A stretch of 64,000 nt of DNA from Ruminococcaceae bacterium UBA6845. Its GTDB lineage: Bacteria > Bacillota > Clostridia > Oscillospirales > Acutalibacteraceae. Location of the stretch: the NCBI GenBank assembly GCA_002449395.1, contig DKDP01000028.1:17391-81390 (forward strand), in the 5' to 3' direction. Both the position numbers and the translations under genes were made by a program. Positions 25,439-34,216 of this stretch are shown in pieces; the first letter of the stretch is position 1, and each line of letters begins with the position of its first letter. A model generated the notes under the pieces. That model saw only the letters and a program-made list of their open reading frames with translations, ran no database searches and was not told where the DNA came from.

Positions 25439-26237
25439 CCTGAATAAAAGCTTTGGCGATCATCACGTTCTTAAAGACATCTCCGTAACGATTGAAAAGG
25501 GCGAACGAGTTGTAATTATCGGACCGTCGGGTTCGGGTAAATCAACATTCCTCCGCTGTCTCAACTGTATGGAGGATCCGACCTCTGGTCAGATTATTTT
25601 CGAGGGCGTTAATATTGCAGATATGAGCGTCAATATCAACACTTACAGAGAGAGGATCGGAATGGTTTTCCAGCATTTCAATCTTTTCAATAACAAGACA
25701 GTGCTTGAAAATATAATGCTTTCTCCGTTCCTTGTCGAAAAGAAGAAGATAAAGAAAGCGAAAAAGGACAATTTCCTCCACAAGCTCGGAATGAAAAAAC
25801 ATCCGTATACGGAGAATATTCCGAGCGTCAAAGAGGTTAAGGCTCAGAAAAAGGAAGAGGCTATGTCTCTGCTTAAGCGAATCGGACTTGAGGAAAAGGC
25901 GAATGCATATCCGTCAACTCTCTCCGGCGGACAGAAGCAGAGAATTGCAATTGTCCGTTCGCTTGCAATGCACCCCGAGGTAATTCTCTTTGATGAGCCG
26001 ACCTCCGCACTTGACCCCGAGATGGTCGGTGAGGTTCTTGAACTTATGAAAGAGCTTGCCGAGGAAAATATGACGATGGTTGTTGTTACTCACGAAATGG
26101 GATTCGCCAAGGAGGCGGCAACGAGAGTTATATTTATGGACGACGGTAGGATGGTTGAGGAGAATACTCCCGCAGAATTTTTCTCCTGCCCGAAAACCGA
26201 ACGCTGCAAAGACTTCCTCTCAAAGGTGCTTGTATAA
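25422..26237 (+). CDS. Amino-acid ABC transporter ATP-binding protein (GlnQ type) with insertion
   Basis: A 271-residue ATPase with Walker A GPSGSGKST (about residues 32-40), Q-loop FQHFNLF, signature LSGGQKQRI (about 167-175), Walker B VILFDEPTSALDP and H-loop VTHEMGFA. Between Q-loop and signature there is a Lys-rich insertion of about 35 residues (about 105-145), not seen in the usual 240-residue GlnQ. Starts with GTG and overlaps the permease gene by 17 bases. The insertion lies near the transmembrane-contact region and may alter regulation. Confidence 0.92.
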   Translation: MIDVVNLNKSFGDHHVLKDISVTIEKGERVVIIGPSGSGKSTFLRCLNCMEDPTSGQIIFEGVNIADMSVNINTYRERIGMVFQHFNLFNNKTVLENIMLSPFLVEKKKIKKAKKDNFLHKLGMKKHPYTENIPSVKEVKAQKKEEAMSLLKRIGLEEKANAYPSTLSGGQKQRIAIVRSLAMHPEVILFDEPTSALDPEMVGEVLELMKELAEENMTMVVVTHEMGFAKEAATRVIFMDDGRMVEENTPAEFFSCPKTERCKDFLSKVLV

Positions 26238-26250
26238 AAATTGCACAAAA

Positions 26251-26291
26251 AATGCACGCTATTTTTGTAATAACGTGCATTTACTTTTTTT
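26251..26291 (+). terminator. Terminator of the amino-acid importer operon
   Basis: Stem AAATGCACG/CGTGCATTT with a 15-base loop and a seven-T run after it. Confidence 0.85.
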
Positions 26292-26345
26292 GCAAGAAAA
26301 AGTATAATATAGTAAATACATATGATCTCGAAAGGGGTAAATATC

Positions 26346-27455
26346 ATGAGTAAGAAAAAGAAGATCTCGACAGATCCGAACGCAGAGGTTGTCGAGACCA
26401 AGAAGAAGAAAAAGGCAAAGAAAGAGAAAACTCCGATGGATATTGATTCAAAGAAGACTCTCTTTAAGTGTATCACAGCGCTTGTTTGTGTTATTGCGAT
26501 CTGCGTAACGGCGGTTCTCAATACAGGCAAGATGTGCGATGCGGCCAAGAAAGCGGCAGAGCAGAAGGGCGGCGCTTCAGCATCCGATGCTATGGGCGAC
26601 GATGTCGATAATAACGGTGATATCGGCGAAGTTCCGACAGATCCAAGCGGTGAAGTTCCGACAGATGCTAACGGCGAGGCTCCGACAGACGCTAACGGCG
26701 AAACTCCGACAGACGCCAATTCCGGCAGCGGTTCGACAAGCGGCGGTTCAAGTGCTACTCCGTCAAAGACAAAGGCTAACAGCGGTTCTTCTGTACCGAC
26801 AGGCACAGCCCAGATCGTAAGCTACTACAACACAGCTACGGCTAAGGTTGCGTCTAAGAAGGCTGCTTTCAATAAGACAAGAACAACAACCGAGAAGTCA
26901 TACGATGCAGGCGCATCGCTTAAGGCTTCAAAGGATATCGTTTACAAGTTTATGGGTGTTGGCGATTCAAACAAGTTCACAAAGTCCGTAACTTCGGCAG
27001 ACGCTGACAGCTACCATAAGTATTTCAAGGCATCGAAGCTCACAGCTTCCGATGTTACAAGCGCAACCTGCGTAAAGAACGGCAATAACTACACGATCAC
27101 ACTTAAGATCAAGAACGGCTCAAGCAAGGTTACATCCGGTAAGGTTGTTTCTTCCAACAATGCTCCTCTTGACAGAAGCGGTCTTGCTTGCGGCGATAAC
27201 GATAAGGATTACTGGGATCACAAGACAGCCGAGAACGTTATGTCGGCTATCTCTCAGGTTCCTCTTTGCGGCAAGGCAAACATTTCCGAGAGTTACAGCA
27301 ATGCCGTTATCACAGCAGTTGTAAACGCTTCAACAGGCAACCTTGTTTCCCTCAACGCAAAGTTCAACTTCAAGTTTGAGCTTTCAAGCGTTATGGGCTC
27401 ATCAGGCACAGCCGTTGCATCGTCTGTTGTCAATATGACAGGCTTCAAGATGTAA
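26346..27455 (+). CDS. Membrane-anchored secreted protein with PTD-repeat linker, paralogue of the 20.4 kb gene
   Basis: A 369-residue protein. A Lys-rich cytosolic head (about residues 1-38) precedes a single helix (about 42-58), so it is a type II membrane protein rather than a cleaved one. A linker with four GE(V/A/T)PTD units (about 90-120) and a Gly/Ser/Thr stretch lead to a domain of about 210 residues like that of the protein at 20395-21435. Shared points are KFMGVGD, NAPLDRSG, WDHKTAENV and the end TGFKM. The start at 26346 has GAAAGGGG eight bases upstream. Function unknown. Confidence 0.8.
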   Translation: MSKKKKISTDPNAEVVETKKKKKAKKEKTPMDIDSKKTLFKCITALVCVIAICVTAVLNTGKMCDAAKKAAEQKGGASASDAMGDDVDNNGDIGEVPTDPSGEVPTDANGEAPTDANGETPTDANSGSGSTSGGSSATPSKTKANSGSSVPTGTAQIVSYYNTATAKVASKKAAFNKTRTTTEKSYDAGASLKASKDIVYKFMGVGDSNKFTKSVTSADADSYHKYFKASKLTASDVTSATCVKNGNNYTITLKIKNGSSKVTSGKVVSSNNAPLDRSGLACGDNDKDYWDHKTAENVMSAISQVPLCGKANISESYSNAVITAVVNASTGNLVSLNAKFNFKFELSSVMGSSGTAVASSVVNMTGFKM

Positions 27456-27477
27456 CAGAATAACATATTAAAATTTT

Positions 27478-27510
27478 CACCGTCCGTCGGTATAGCGCCA
27501 ACGGACGGTG
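27478..27510. terminator. Terminator after the PTD-repeat protein gene
   Basis: A 10-pair stem, CACCGTCCGT/ACGGACGGTG, followed by ATTTTTTATT on the plus strand. It also lies just past the end of the convergent rhaA gene. Confidence 0.85.
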
Positions 27511-27529
27511 ATTTTTTATTCTAAAGTTT

Positions 27530-28774
27530 TTATCTTACAGAAAGTACATCCTTTTCGTACTTCTCAATCTCATCAAGCCACGAGGAGTCGGAAATGATTC
27601 CGTTACGGCTGCAATATTCTGCCCAGACGTCGTTGAACGGGAAGAACTTGAGTTCCTCCTGAGTTGCAAGCAGCTTCGTAAAGTTGCTCTCATCCTGAAG
27701 TTTAGCAAGCTCCTTATGCGGAGTGAGCAGGGCGCAAAGGAGAGCTTTCTGAACGTTTCTCAGACCGATTACCCAAGCGGCTATACGGTTGATTGAAGCG
27801 TCAAAATAGTCGGTTGCGATGAACACACGGTCAAGCGCATCGTGAGCGACTATTTCCTTTGCAATTTCTTTTGTCTCATCATCAAAGAGGACTACGTGGT
27901 CGCTGTCCCAGCGGACGGGACGTGTGATATGAAGTGCAATCTTTTCGTTGAAAAGGAGGAGCGAGGAAATTTTATCGGAAACAACCTCTGTCGGGTGATA
28001 GTGGCCGTTATCCATAAGCGGAGTAATTCCCTTGTAGTTTACATAGGAAAGGGCAAATTCGGCTGAACCTACGGTGTAGGATTCAAGTCCGATACCGAAA
28101 ACCTTGGATTCAAGGGTTATATAAACCTTGCTCTTGTCATACGGAACGGAAAGAATCTCGTCAAGAGATTTTTTGAATCTTGCTCTCGGTGCAAGTCGGT
28201 CGGCGGGAATATCCTTGTATCCGTCGGGAATCCATATGTTCATAACGCAGGGTACGCCTGTTTCATTGGCAAAATATTCCGCAATTTTGAGGCAAGCCTT
28301 GCCGTGGTTAACCCAGAATGCACGAACCTCTTCGTCGGGTGAGGAAAGGGTAAGATTATCCTTGACCATCGGGTGAGAGAAAAACGTCGGATTGAAGTCA
28401 ATGCCGATTCCTCTGTCCTTTGCAAACTTTACCCATTTTGCAAAGTGCTTCGGTTCAATCTTATCCCTGTCGGCAAACTCTCCGTCCTCAAAGATCGCAT
28501 AGCTTGCGTGGAGATTGAGCTTTTTCTTGCCGGGGACGAGTGAAAACGCCTTGTCAATATCTGCCATAAGCTCCTCGGGAGTTGTCGCCTTACCGGGATA
28601 ATTTCCCGTGGTCTGGATACCGCCCGAAAGCGCCTGCTTTGAGTCAAAGCCTGTTACATCGTCGCCCTGCCAGCAGTGAACCGAAACGGGAACATTTACA
28701 AGTGTTTCAATTACCTTTTCGGTGTCAATGCCTATCTCGGCATATTTTGCCTTTGCATATTCATAGCGTGTCAT
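27530..28774 (-). CDS. rhaA: L-rhamnose isomerase
   Basis: Converts L-rhamnose to L-rhamnulose. The 414-residue length and motifs agree with RhaA: VSVHCWQGDDVTGF (about residues 31-44), LNLHASYAIFED (about 101-112), FNPTFFSHPMVKDN (about 156-169), and the metal-site regions ITLESKVFGIG, DNGHYHPTE and HITRPVRWDSDHV. It is 13 bases after a GPH symporter gene, so transport and isomerisation are co-expressed. Genes for rhamnulokinase and the aldolase are not in the window. Confidence 0.95.
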   Translation of the reverse strand: MTRYEYAKAKYAEIGIDTEKVIETLVNVPVSVHCWQGDDVTGFDSKQALSGGIQTTGNYPGKATTPEELMADIDKAFSLVPGKKKLNLHASYAIFEDGEFADRDKIEPKHFAKWVKFAKDRGIGIDFNPTFFSHPMVKDNLTLSSPDEEVRAFWVNHGKACLKIAEYFANETGVPCVMNIWIPDGYKDIPADRLAPRARFKKSLDEILSVPYDKSKVYITLESKVFGIGLESYTVGSAEFALSYVNYKGITPLMDNGHYHPTEVVSDKISSLLLFNEKIALHITRPVRWDSDHVVLFDDETKEIAKEIVAHDALDRVFIATDYFDASINRIAAWVIGLRNVQKALLCALLTPHKELAKLQDESNFTKLLATQEELKFFPFNDVWAEYCSRNGIISDSSWLDEIEKYEKDVLSVR

Positions 28775-28787
28775 ATTAATTCCTCCG

Positions 28788-30338
28788 TTACTCTATATTT
28801 ACTTTTGTCAGATCTGCAAGCTCTTCGGGAATTTCGGCTTTTCCAATCCACATATTGCCCCATTCCTGACCTGCAATGTCCTCACAAATTTTCTTTTCAT
28901 CATCGGAAAGCTCAACCTTGCCCGTCTCTTTCTTTTCGGCGATCGCTCTCTTGATAAGCTCGTGATCGCTCTTTGTCATCTTATATCGATAAATTCCGAT
29001 AATCGAGAGCAGGGCGAAAATAATCGGCAGAATCGAGTAGGTGAACTTTATTCCGAACATACCCATTGTCGTCTGAACAGCGCCCTCACCGGTATGGAAA
29101 CCGAATGCGGCAAGAATATATCCCGTCAGAGCTGCCATAAAGCCGTTGATCGTCTTTTTGATAAGTGACGAGAATGTTGAAATAACGCCCTCACGGCGGC
29201 GGCCTGTGATAAGCTCGTCAACGTCGGTAACATCGGGCTGGGTATTTGTGCCGACGAAGCCGACTCCCGAGAAACCGAAACAGTAGAGAACCGATGCGAG
29301 ATAAAGAACCCACGACGGTGTGCTCTCGTTGACGAAGAGGGAAATTGCAAGACCTACTATCATTATCGGTCCGAGCAGCTTTCCGCAGAGCTGTTTGCCG
29401 TATTTCATCGTCAGAGCGTAGTTGATCGGGAATCCCGACGCCTCCGCAACGCCTGCAACGGTGTTGAGAATATTATATTTGTTCCAACGCTTTGCGGCGT
29501 GCTTTATAAAATACTGGTTCGAGTTGTTGTAAAAGCCCTTTGAGATCGAATAGAAGGTGCTGAGGGCAAAATATTGTCTGAAAGATTTGTTTTTGAAAAC
29601 AAGTTTGTACTCGTTGAGCATATTGTAGAGGTTTACCGGGGGAACAACGATATCTCTCGAATCCTTTTCCTTTGAGGAGAAGAACGTTATCAGCAGGGGA
29701 AGGGAGAAGAAGAGCGCAAGCACAAGACCCATAAAAAGGAATTTGCTTCTGATTTCGGGGGTTGACTCAAGCGTCTTGACATCGGTGAAGCCGAGAACCG
29801 CAGAAACAAGCACGAAAGACGAGACCATACCGACGGAATTGAATATGTATTCAACCGATTTATACTGGGTTCGGAGCGAATACTCGGGTGCAATTTCCGG
29901 CAGCATAGCCGTATAAGGAACGCAGACGAGTGTGTACGCCGTGTTGAAAAGCATATATGCGCAGGTGTAGTATACGGTTATTACATTTGTGCTGACAATC
30001 TGCGAAAGCCCGAACGAGTTCCACAGGAGGAAATACGATATAAATATCGGAGCAACACCCCAGATAAGATAGCGGCGGTGCTTGCCGAATCGTGAACGTG
30101 TGCGGTCGGTTATAAGACCCATTGCGGGATCGGTTATCGCATCCCAAATGTGGGCAAAGGCAAAGACCCAGCCCGCCTGCTTTGTGTTGAGACCCTCAAC
30201 CTCAGTCAGATATGACATAAAGAAAAGGCTGATTATGTAGGTCGATCCGCCGAAAAGAATGTTTGCGGCATTATAACCGAGCATCGGGCGCAGCTGCGTC
30301 CAAAAATTGTTCAGGTTGATTTTTCCTTTAAGAGCCAA
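28788..30338 (-). CDS. GPH-family sugar:cation symporter
   Basis: A 516-residue MelB-type transporter with about 12 helices. The family motif AFAHIWDAITDPAMGLITD (about residues 45-63) with the cation-site Asp residues, followed by RTRSRFGKHRRYLIWG (about 64-79), is unmistakable. The C-terminal ~60 residues are a charged cytosolic tail. It is upstream of rhaA in the same operon, so L-rhamnose or a rhamnoside is the likely substrate, by context only. Confidence 0.9.
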   Translation of the reverse strand: MALKGKINLNNFWTQLRPMLGYNAANILFGGSTYIISLFFMSYLTEVEGLNTKQAGWVFAFAHIWDAITDPAMGLITDRTRSRFGKHRRYLIWGVAPIFISYFLLWNSFGLSQIVSTNVITVYYTCAYMLFNTAYTLVCVPYTAMLPEIAPEYSLRTQYKSVEYIFNSVGMVSSFVLVSAVLGFTDVKTLESTPEIRSKFLFMGLVLALFFSLPLLITFFSSKEKDSRDIVVPPVNLYNMLNEYKLVFKNKSFRQYFALSTFYSISKGFYNNSNQYFIKHAAKRWNKYNILNTVAGVAEASGFPINYALTMKYGKQLCGKLLGPIMIVGLAISLFVNESTPSWVLYLASVLYCFGFSGVGFVGTNTQPDVTDVDELITGRRREGVISTFSSLIKKTINGFMAALTGYILAAFGFHTGEGAVQTTMGMFGIKFTYSILPIIFALLSIIGIYRYKMTKSDHELIKRAIAEKKETGKVELSDDEKKICEDIAGQEWGNMWIGKAEIPEELADLTKVNIE

Positions 30339-30373
30339 ATGAAATCCCCCAATGTACTGATGTTCTGTCGCTT

Positions 30374-30402
30374 ATTGTACCATAGAGAAAGAAAAATTAC
30401 AA
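30374..30402 (-). promoter_or_regulatory. Promoter of the rhamnose operon
   Basis: On the minus strand TTGTAA (30397-30402) and TACAAT (30374-30379) with a 17-base spacer. I saw no clear AraC or LacI-type operator next to it. Confidence 0.65.
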
Positions 30403-30450
30403 TAAAAACAGAGCGATTAGTTCCTAAAAATTATTAACCATACAAAAATA

Positions 30451-30487
30451 ACCGCCGATGACGGATTAACGATCCGATACCGACGGT
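30451..30487 (-). terminator. Terminator of the rnf operon
   Basis: A 16-position stem with a few wobble pairs and mismatches around a five-base loop, followed on the minus strand by TATTTTTG. Confidence 0.65.
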
Positions 30488-30502
30488 CGATTTTATTTAA
30501 AT

Positions 30503-31306
30503 TCAGTCAAGTGTTATGAGATTGATACATTTAACGGGACAAGCCTCGGTGCATTTGCCGCAGCCTGTGCACTTGTTGTAATCAACCTTAGCGCAGAAGT
30601 CCTTGACCTCAACTGCACCAAATTCGCACGCCTTGACGCATTTCATACAGCCGATACAGCCGTTTGAACATTCCTTACGTGTGATTCCGCCCTTGTCGTG
30701 GTTAACGCAAAGGTTTGCCGCCTTTGCCTCGTGCAGGGGCATCATCTTGATAATGTGGTTCGGGCAGGTTTTAAGGCACTGCTTACAAGCCTTACACATT
30801 ACGGGGTTGATTCTCGCAACACCGTCGCAGATGTGAATTGCGTCATACTGACAGGCGTTTTTGCAGTCGCCGAGACCGATACAGCCATAGATGCACTCTT
30901 TCGGACCGCCGAAAAGCTGTTTTGCCATTTCGCAGGAGCTGACGCCGTTGTATTCCATCTTGGTTTCAGCCTTGCCGCAGAAGCCCTGACACATAACGAC
31001 CGCCGCCATAGGAGCGACAGAGCCTGCCGAAAGTCCCGTAACCTCTGCAATCGCCTTAGAAGCGTCATTTCCGCCGGGAGCGCAGAGAGCAGTGTTCGTT
31101 GTAATGCCCTTTGAAAGAGCCGCCGCATAGCCGTCACAGCCGGAGAATCCGCAGGCGCCGCAGTTTGCACCGGGCAGACATTCACGGATAGCCTCCGCCT
31201 TTTTATCGACGGGAACAGCCATAACGATGGAAGCGACTGCAAGCCCGAGACCTGCGATGAGTCCGATGACCGAAACGATCAGAATTGCTAAAACAATAGG
31301 ATTCAT
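30503..31306 (-). CDS. rnfB: Rnf complex subunit RnfB
   Basis: The ferredoxin-accepting subunit of the Rnf ferredoxin:NAD+ oxidoreductase. In 267 residues there is an N-terminal helix (about 5-30), the RnfB cluster CLPGANCGACGFSGCDGYA (about 43-61), a Cys-rich section CIYGCIGLGDC (about 138-148) and three ferredoxin-like motifs: CKACKQCLKTCP, CIGCMKCVKACE and CTGCGKCTEACP. The last gene of rnfCDGEAB, 12 bases after rnfA. It faces the cytosol and passes electrons inward through the membrane subunits. Confidence 0.96.
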   Translation of the reverse strand: MNPIVLAILIVSVIGLIAGLGLAVASIVMAVPVDKKAEAIRECLPGANCGACGFSGCDGYAAALSKGITTNTALCAPGGNDASKAIAEVTGLSAGSVAPMAAVVMCQGFCGKAETKMEYNGVSSCEMAKQLFGGPKECIYGCIGLGDCKNACQYDAIHICDGVARINPVMCKACKQCLKTCPNHIIKMMPLHEAKAANLCVNHDKGGITRKECSNGCIGCMKCVKACEFGAVEVKDFCAKVDYNKCTGCGKCTEACPVKCINLITLD

Positions 31307-31318
31307 ATGCTCGCCTCC

Positions 31319-31918
31319 TTACGCAAAGATCTTGTCAACTACGCCTGCGAATCCCAAGAATGAGAGGGAAACGAGCGAAGCGGCAACAAGTGTGATGGGC
31401 AGACCTTTAAGGAATTTCGGAATGTCGCAGGATTCGAGTCTTGAACGAACGCCTGCAAACATAATCATAGCGATCATAAATCCTACGCCGCCGCCGATTG
31501 CACAAACGAGTGACTGGAGGAAGTTATAACCGTTGTCAACGTTGAGAGTTACAACGCCGAGAACTGCGCAGTTCGTCGTGATAAGCGGAAGATAGATGCC
31601 GAGCGCATTGTAAAGAGCCGGCATATACTTCTTGAGGATAATCTCAACCATCTGAACGAGTGCGGCGATGACGAGAATGAAAACGATCGTCTGAAGATAT
31701 TCAAGATTGTTGGCAACAAGCAGATACTTGTTAATCGGATATGTAACCGCCGTTGAAAGCGCCATAACGAAGATAACGGCAAGCGACATTCCGACCGCCG
31801 TGTTCAGCTTCTTTGAAACGCCGAGGAACGGACAGATGCCGAGGAATCTTGAAAGAACGAAGTTCTGAGTGAGAATCATTGTGAGCAGTATGCTCAAAAG
31901 GCCTTTTGTCATTTCCAT
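31319..31918 (-). CDS. rnfA: Rnf complex subunit RnfA
   Basis: A 199-residue membrane subunit with six helices. FVLSRFLGICPFLGVSKK (about residues 20-37) and LPLITTNCAVLGV (about 112-124) carry the two conserved Cys residues, one on each side of the fold, which hold a [2Fe-2S] cluster with the homologous RnfE. It overlaps the stop of rnfE by one base. The RnfA/RnfE pair carries electrons across the membrane and is central to ion pumping. Confidence 0.96.
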   Translation of the reverse strand: MEMTKGLLSILLTMILTQNFVLSRFLGICPFLGVSKKLNTAVGMSLAVIFVMALSTAVTYPINKYLLVANNLEYLQTIVFILVIAALVQMVEIILKKYMPALYNALGIYLPLITTNCAVLGVVTLNVDNGYNFLQSLVCAIGGGVGFMIAMIMFAGVRSRLESCDIPKFLKGLPITLVAASLVSLSFLGFAGVVDKIFA

Positions 31919-32664
31919 TATGCTTCAGCCTCCTTTTTCTCTTCACAGCCCTCGTGAGTGTCTCTGATAGAGCAGGACTTAGCCATCGGGCAGTTTTCAC
32001 AGCCGTGAAGCACAGCCTTGGGCTTACCCTTTGACTCGGCAATCTTGTTGGCAAGAGCCATTACCATACCGAATACGAAGAATCCGCCGGGAGCGAGGAT
32101 GAATATAAGCATCGGGTTTTCGTTGAGAAACGGAATTGAGAATCCGTTGAAGCTGCCGCCGATGAGATCGCTGATTCCGTTGAGGAATGTGCCTGCGCCG
32201 AGGATCTCACGGATAGTACCCATAACGAAGAGTGCGCCAGTGAAGCCGATACCCATTCCGAGACCGTCAACTGCGGAGGCGAGAACGCCGTTCTTGCTTG
32301 CGAATGCTTCCGCTCTGCCGAGGATGATACAGTTAACAACGATAAGCGGAAGATAAACGCCAAGCTGTTCGTTGAGCACGGGAACAAATGCCTTGACGAG
32401 CATCTGAACGATCGTAACGAACGAAGCGATGATAACAATGTATGCAGGGATACGAACCTTTTGCGGAATAACCTTTCTCAATGCCGAAATAACGATGTTC
32501 GAGCAGATGAGAACGATCGAAGCCGAAACGCCCATACCTATCGCACTTGAAACGGAGGTCGTTGTGGCGAGGGTGGGGCAGGTGCCGAGCACAAGGCGAA
32601 GAACAGGGTTTTCAATGATAAAGCCTTTGGTAAGCTCCTTGCCTAAAGATTTCTTTTCAGCCAT
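31918..32664 (-). CDS. rnfE: Rnf complex subunit RnfE with Cys-rich tail
   Basis: A 248-residue paralogue of RnfA with six helices: LRLVLGTCPTLATTTSVSSA (about 22-41) and LPLIVVNCIILGRAEAFA (about 104-121) hold the conserved Cys pair. Beyond the last helix is a tail of about 40 residues with HGCENCPMAKSC and EGC, four Cys within 20 residues or so. Such tails occur in some clostridial RnfE proteins, as far as I recall, and may bind metal or form a thiol switch in the cytosol. Start and stop overlap rnfG and rnfA by one base. Confidence 0.95.
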   Translation of the reverse strand: MAEKKSLGKELTKGFIIENPVLRLVLGTCPTLATTTSVSSAIGMGVSASIVLICSNIVISALRKVIPQKVRIPAYIVIIASFVTIVQMLVKAFVPVLNEQLGVYLPLIVVNCIILGRAEAFASKNGVLASAVDGLGMGIGFTGALFVMGTIREILGAGTFLNGISDLIGGSFNGFSIPFLNENPMLIFILAPGGFFVFGMVMALANKIAESKGKPKAVLHGCENCPMAKSCSIRDTHEGCEEKKEAEA

Positions 32665-33224
32665 CAGTTAGCACCTCCGTTTTCTGTAATAGTTTTGTAG
32701 TTTGCGAGAGCCTCGTTAACTGCCGTTGTTACGGCGTTTGACGTGATCGTTGCGCCTGTGAGAGCGAGGATTTCATTATTGTCGTGATCGGCGCTGTTCT
32801 TGGCAACCTTGATTCCGTCAACAAGACCCTTGAACTGATCCTTGAACGAATCCGTCTGAGCCTTCATACCGAGACCTGCGGTGTCGCTGATGGAAAGGAT
32901 CTGGATACCTGTTACCTTGCCGTCGTTGTCAACGCCTGTCATAACGATAAGGTCCCCGCCGTAGCTCTTTGAAGTGGTTGTGAAAACCATACCTACCGTC
33001 TGCTTGCCGGCGTCAAGGCCGACTGCGTATGTGATATTGCCCAGTGTTTTGTCCTCAAAGCTCTTTGCGTCCGCAAGAACCTCCATACGGGACTGAGCCT
33101 CGGACTCTGCCGAGTTCTTTTCGATTATCGGAGCGGTTACGTTATTTGCCAGTGCAAGCAAGGTCGTTGCGACAAGGCAGATAATAAAGAGCGCAACCGT
33201 GGGTATCAAAATTTGTTTTTTCAT
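32664..33224 (-). CDS. rnfG: Rnf complex subunit RnfG
   Basis: A 186-residue protein with one N-terminal helix (about 7-28) and an extracytoplasmic FMN-binding domain. The covalent flavinylation motif is ALTGATITSNAVTTAV (about 156-171), where the Thr of the TGAT-I-T segment takes FMN from ApbE, encoded in the same operon. It connects RnfD and RnfC to the rest of the chain. Overlaps rnfD by four bases. Confidence 0.95.
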   Translation of the reverse strand: MKKQILIPTVALFIICLVATTLLALANNVTAPIIEKNSAESEAQSRMEVLADAKSFEDKTLGNITYAVGLDAGKQTVGMVFTTTSKSYGGDLIVMTGVDNDGKVTGIQILSISDTAGLGMKAQTDSFKDQFKGLVDGIKVAKNSADHDNNEILALTGATITSNAVTTAVNEALANYKTITENGGAN

Positions 33225-34216
33225 TTTGCCTCAGCCTCCTTCTTTTCTTTCTTGGGAGTGCCGAACGGCTTGGGAAGCGTAACGTTTTCAATCAGCGGAA
33301 CAAGAATGTTCATAATAATGATTGAATAGGAAACGCCCTCGGGAAGATTGCCGAAGATTCGGATAACCGAGGTGATAAGACCGCAGCCGATACCGAAAAT
33401 AATCTTGCCCTTGAATGTGATCGGCGAGGTCGTGTAGTCGGTTGCCATAAAGATTGCGCCGAGCATAAGTCCGCCGCCGAGGATTTCATATGCGACGAAG
33501 CGGAAGTCGCCCTTGCCTGCGATGAGCATAATAACGGCAACCGTGCCGATATATGTAAGCGGAATTGTCGGGGAGATAACCTTACGGACAACAAGATAGA
33601 TACCGCCGAGAATGAGCGCAACTGCGCAGGTCTCACCGAGACAGCCTGCACGCCAGCCGATAAGCATTTCAACGAGTGAAACGTCGGGAGCGGAGCCGCC
33701 CGAGATCATCGAATGAATCGAGGAGAGGGGAGAGGCCGATGTAACTCCGTCGAGCTGTGACATTGTCCAGGTCAGCGGCTGAGTCCAGGTTGACATCGCA
33801 ACGGGGAAAGAGGTCAGAAGAACGATACGTCCTGCAAGAGCGGGATTGACGAAGTTCTGACCGATACCGCCGAAGAACTGTTTTACAACAACAATTGCGA
33901 CGAGCGAACCGATAACTACCATCCAAAGCGGAATGGACACGGGCAGGTTGAATGCAAGAAGAAGTCCTGTGATAACGGCGCTGAGATCGCCGATTGACTG
34001 ACTGCGCTTGAATACGATTCTGGTGATGTACTCGAATATTACGCAGGTCGCAACGCTGATGCATTCAATGAGCAGTGCTCTCGGGCCGTAGAAAATAACC
34101 GAAGCGATAAGCGCCGGGATAAGTGCGATAATAACGTCAAGCATCAGGCTCCTAACAGTCCTCGGACTGCGGTCGTGAGGAGATGCGCTGACAACGAGCT
34201 TGTTTTTTAATGTCAT
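33221..34216 (-). CDS. rnfD: Rnf complex subunit RnfD
   Basis: A 331-residue membrane subunit with about nine helices. The FMN attachment region is LDGVTSASPLSS (about 153-164), equivalent to the SGATxxTPL motif of the family with Thr as the acceptor. FFGGIGQNFVNPALAGR (about 103-119) is also conserved. The start at 34216 is chosen because it gives the ATGA overlap with rnfC; the longer reading frame upstream lies inside rnfC. Part of the ion-translocating core. Confidence 0.95.
   Translation of the reverse strand: MTLKNKLVVSASPHDRSPRTVRSLMLDVIIALIPALIASVIFYGPRALLIECISVATCVIFEYITRIVFKRSQSIGDLSAVITGLLLAFNLPVSIPLWMVVIGSLVAIVVVKQFFGGIGQNFVNPALAGRIVLLTSFPVAMSTWTQPLTWTMSQLDGVTSASPLSSIHSMISGGSAPDVSLVEMLIGWRAGCLGETCAVALILGGIYLVVRKVISPTIPLTYIGTVAVIMLIAGKGDFRFVAYEILGGGLMLGAIFMATDYTTSPITFKGKIIFGIGCGLITSVIRIFGNLPEGVSYSIIIMNILVPLIENVTLPKPFGTPKKEKKEAEAK

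Noticed and set aside
26090..26806. Long minus-strand frame with repeated SVG(A/T)SPLA units
   Set aside because: It mirrors the GE-PTD repeat region of the plus-strand gene and the end of the ATPase gene, and crosses a terminator; no ribosome binding site.
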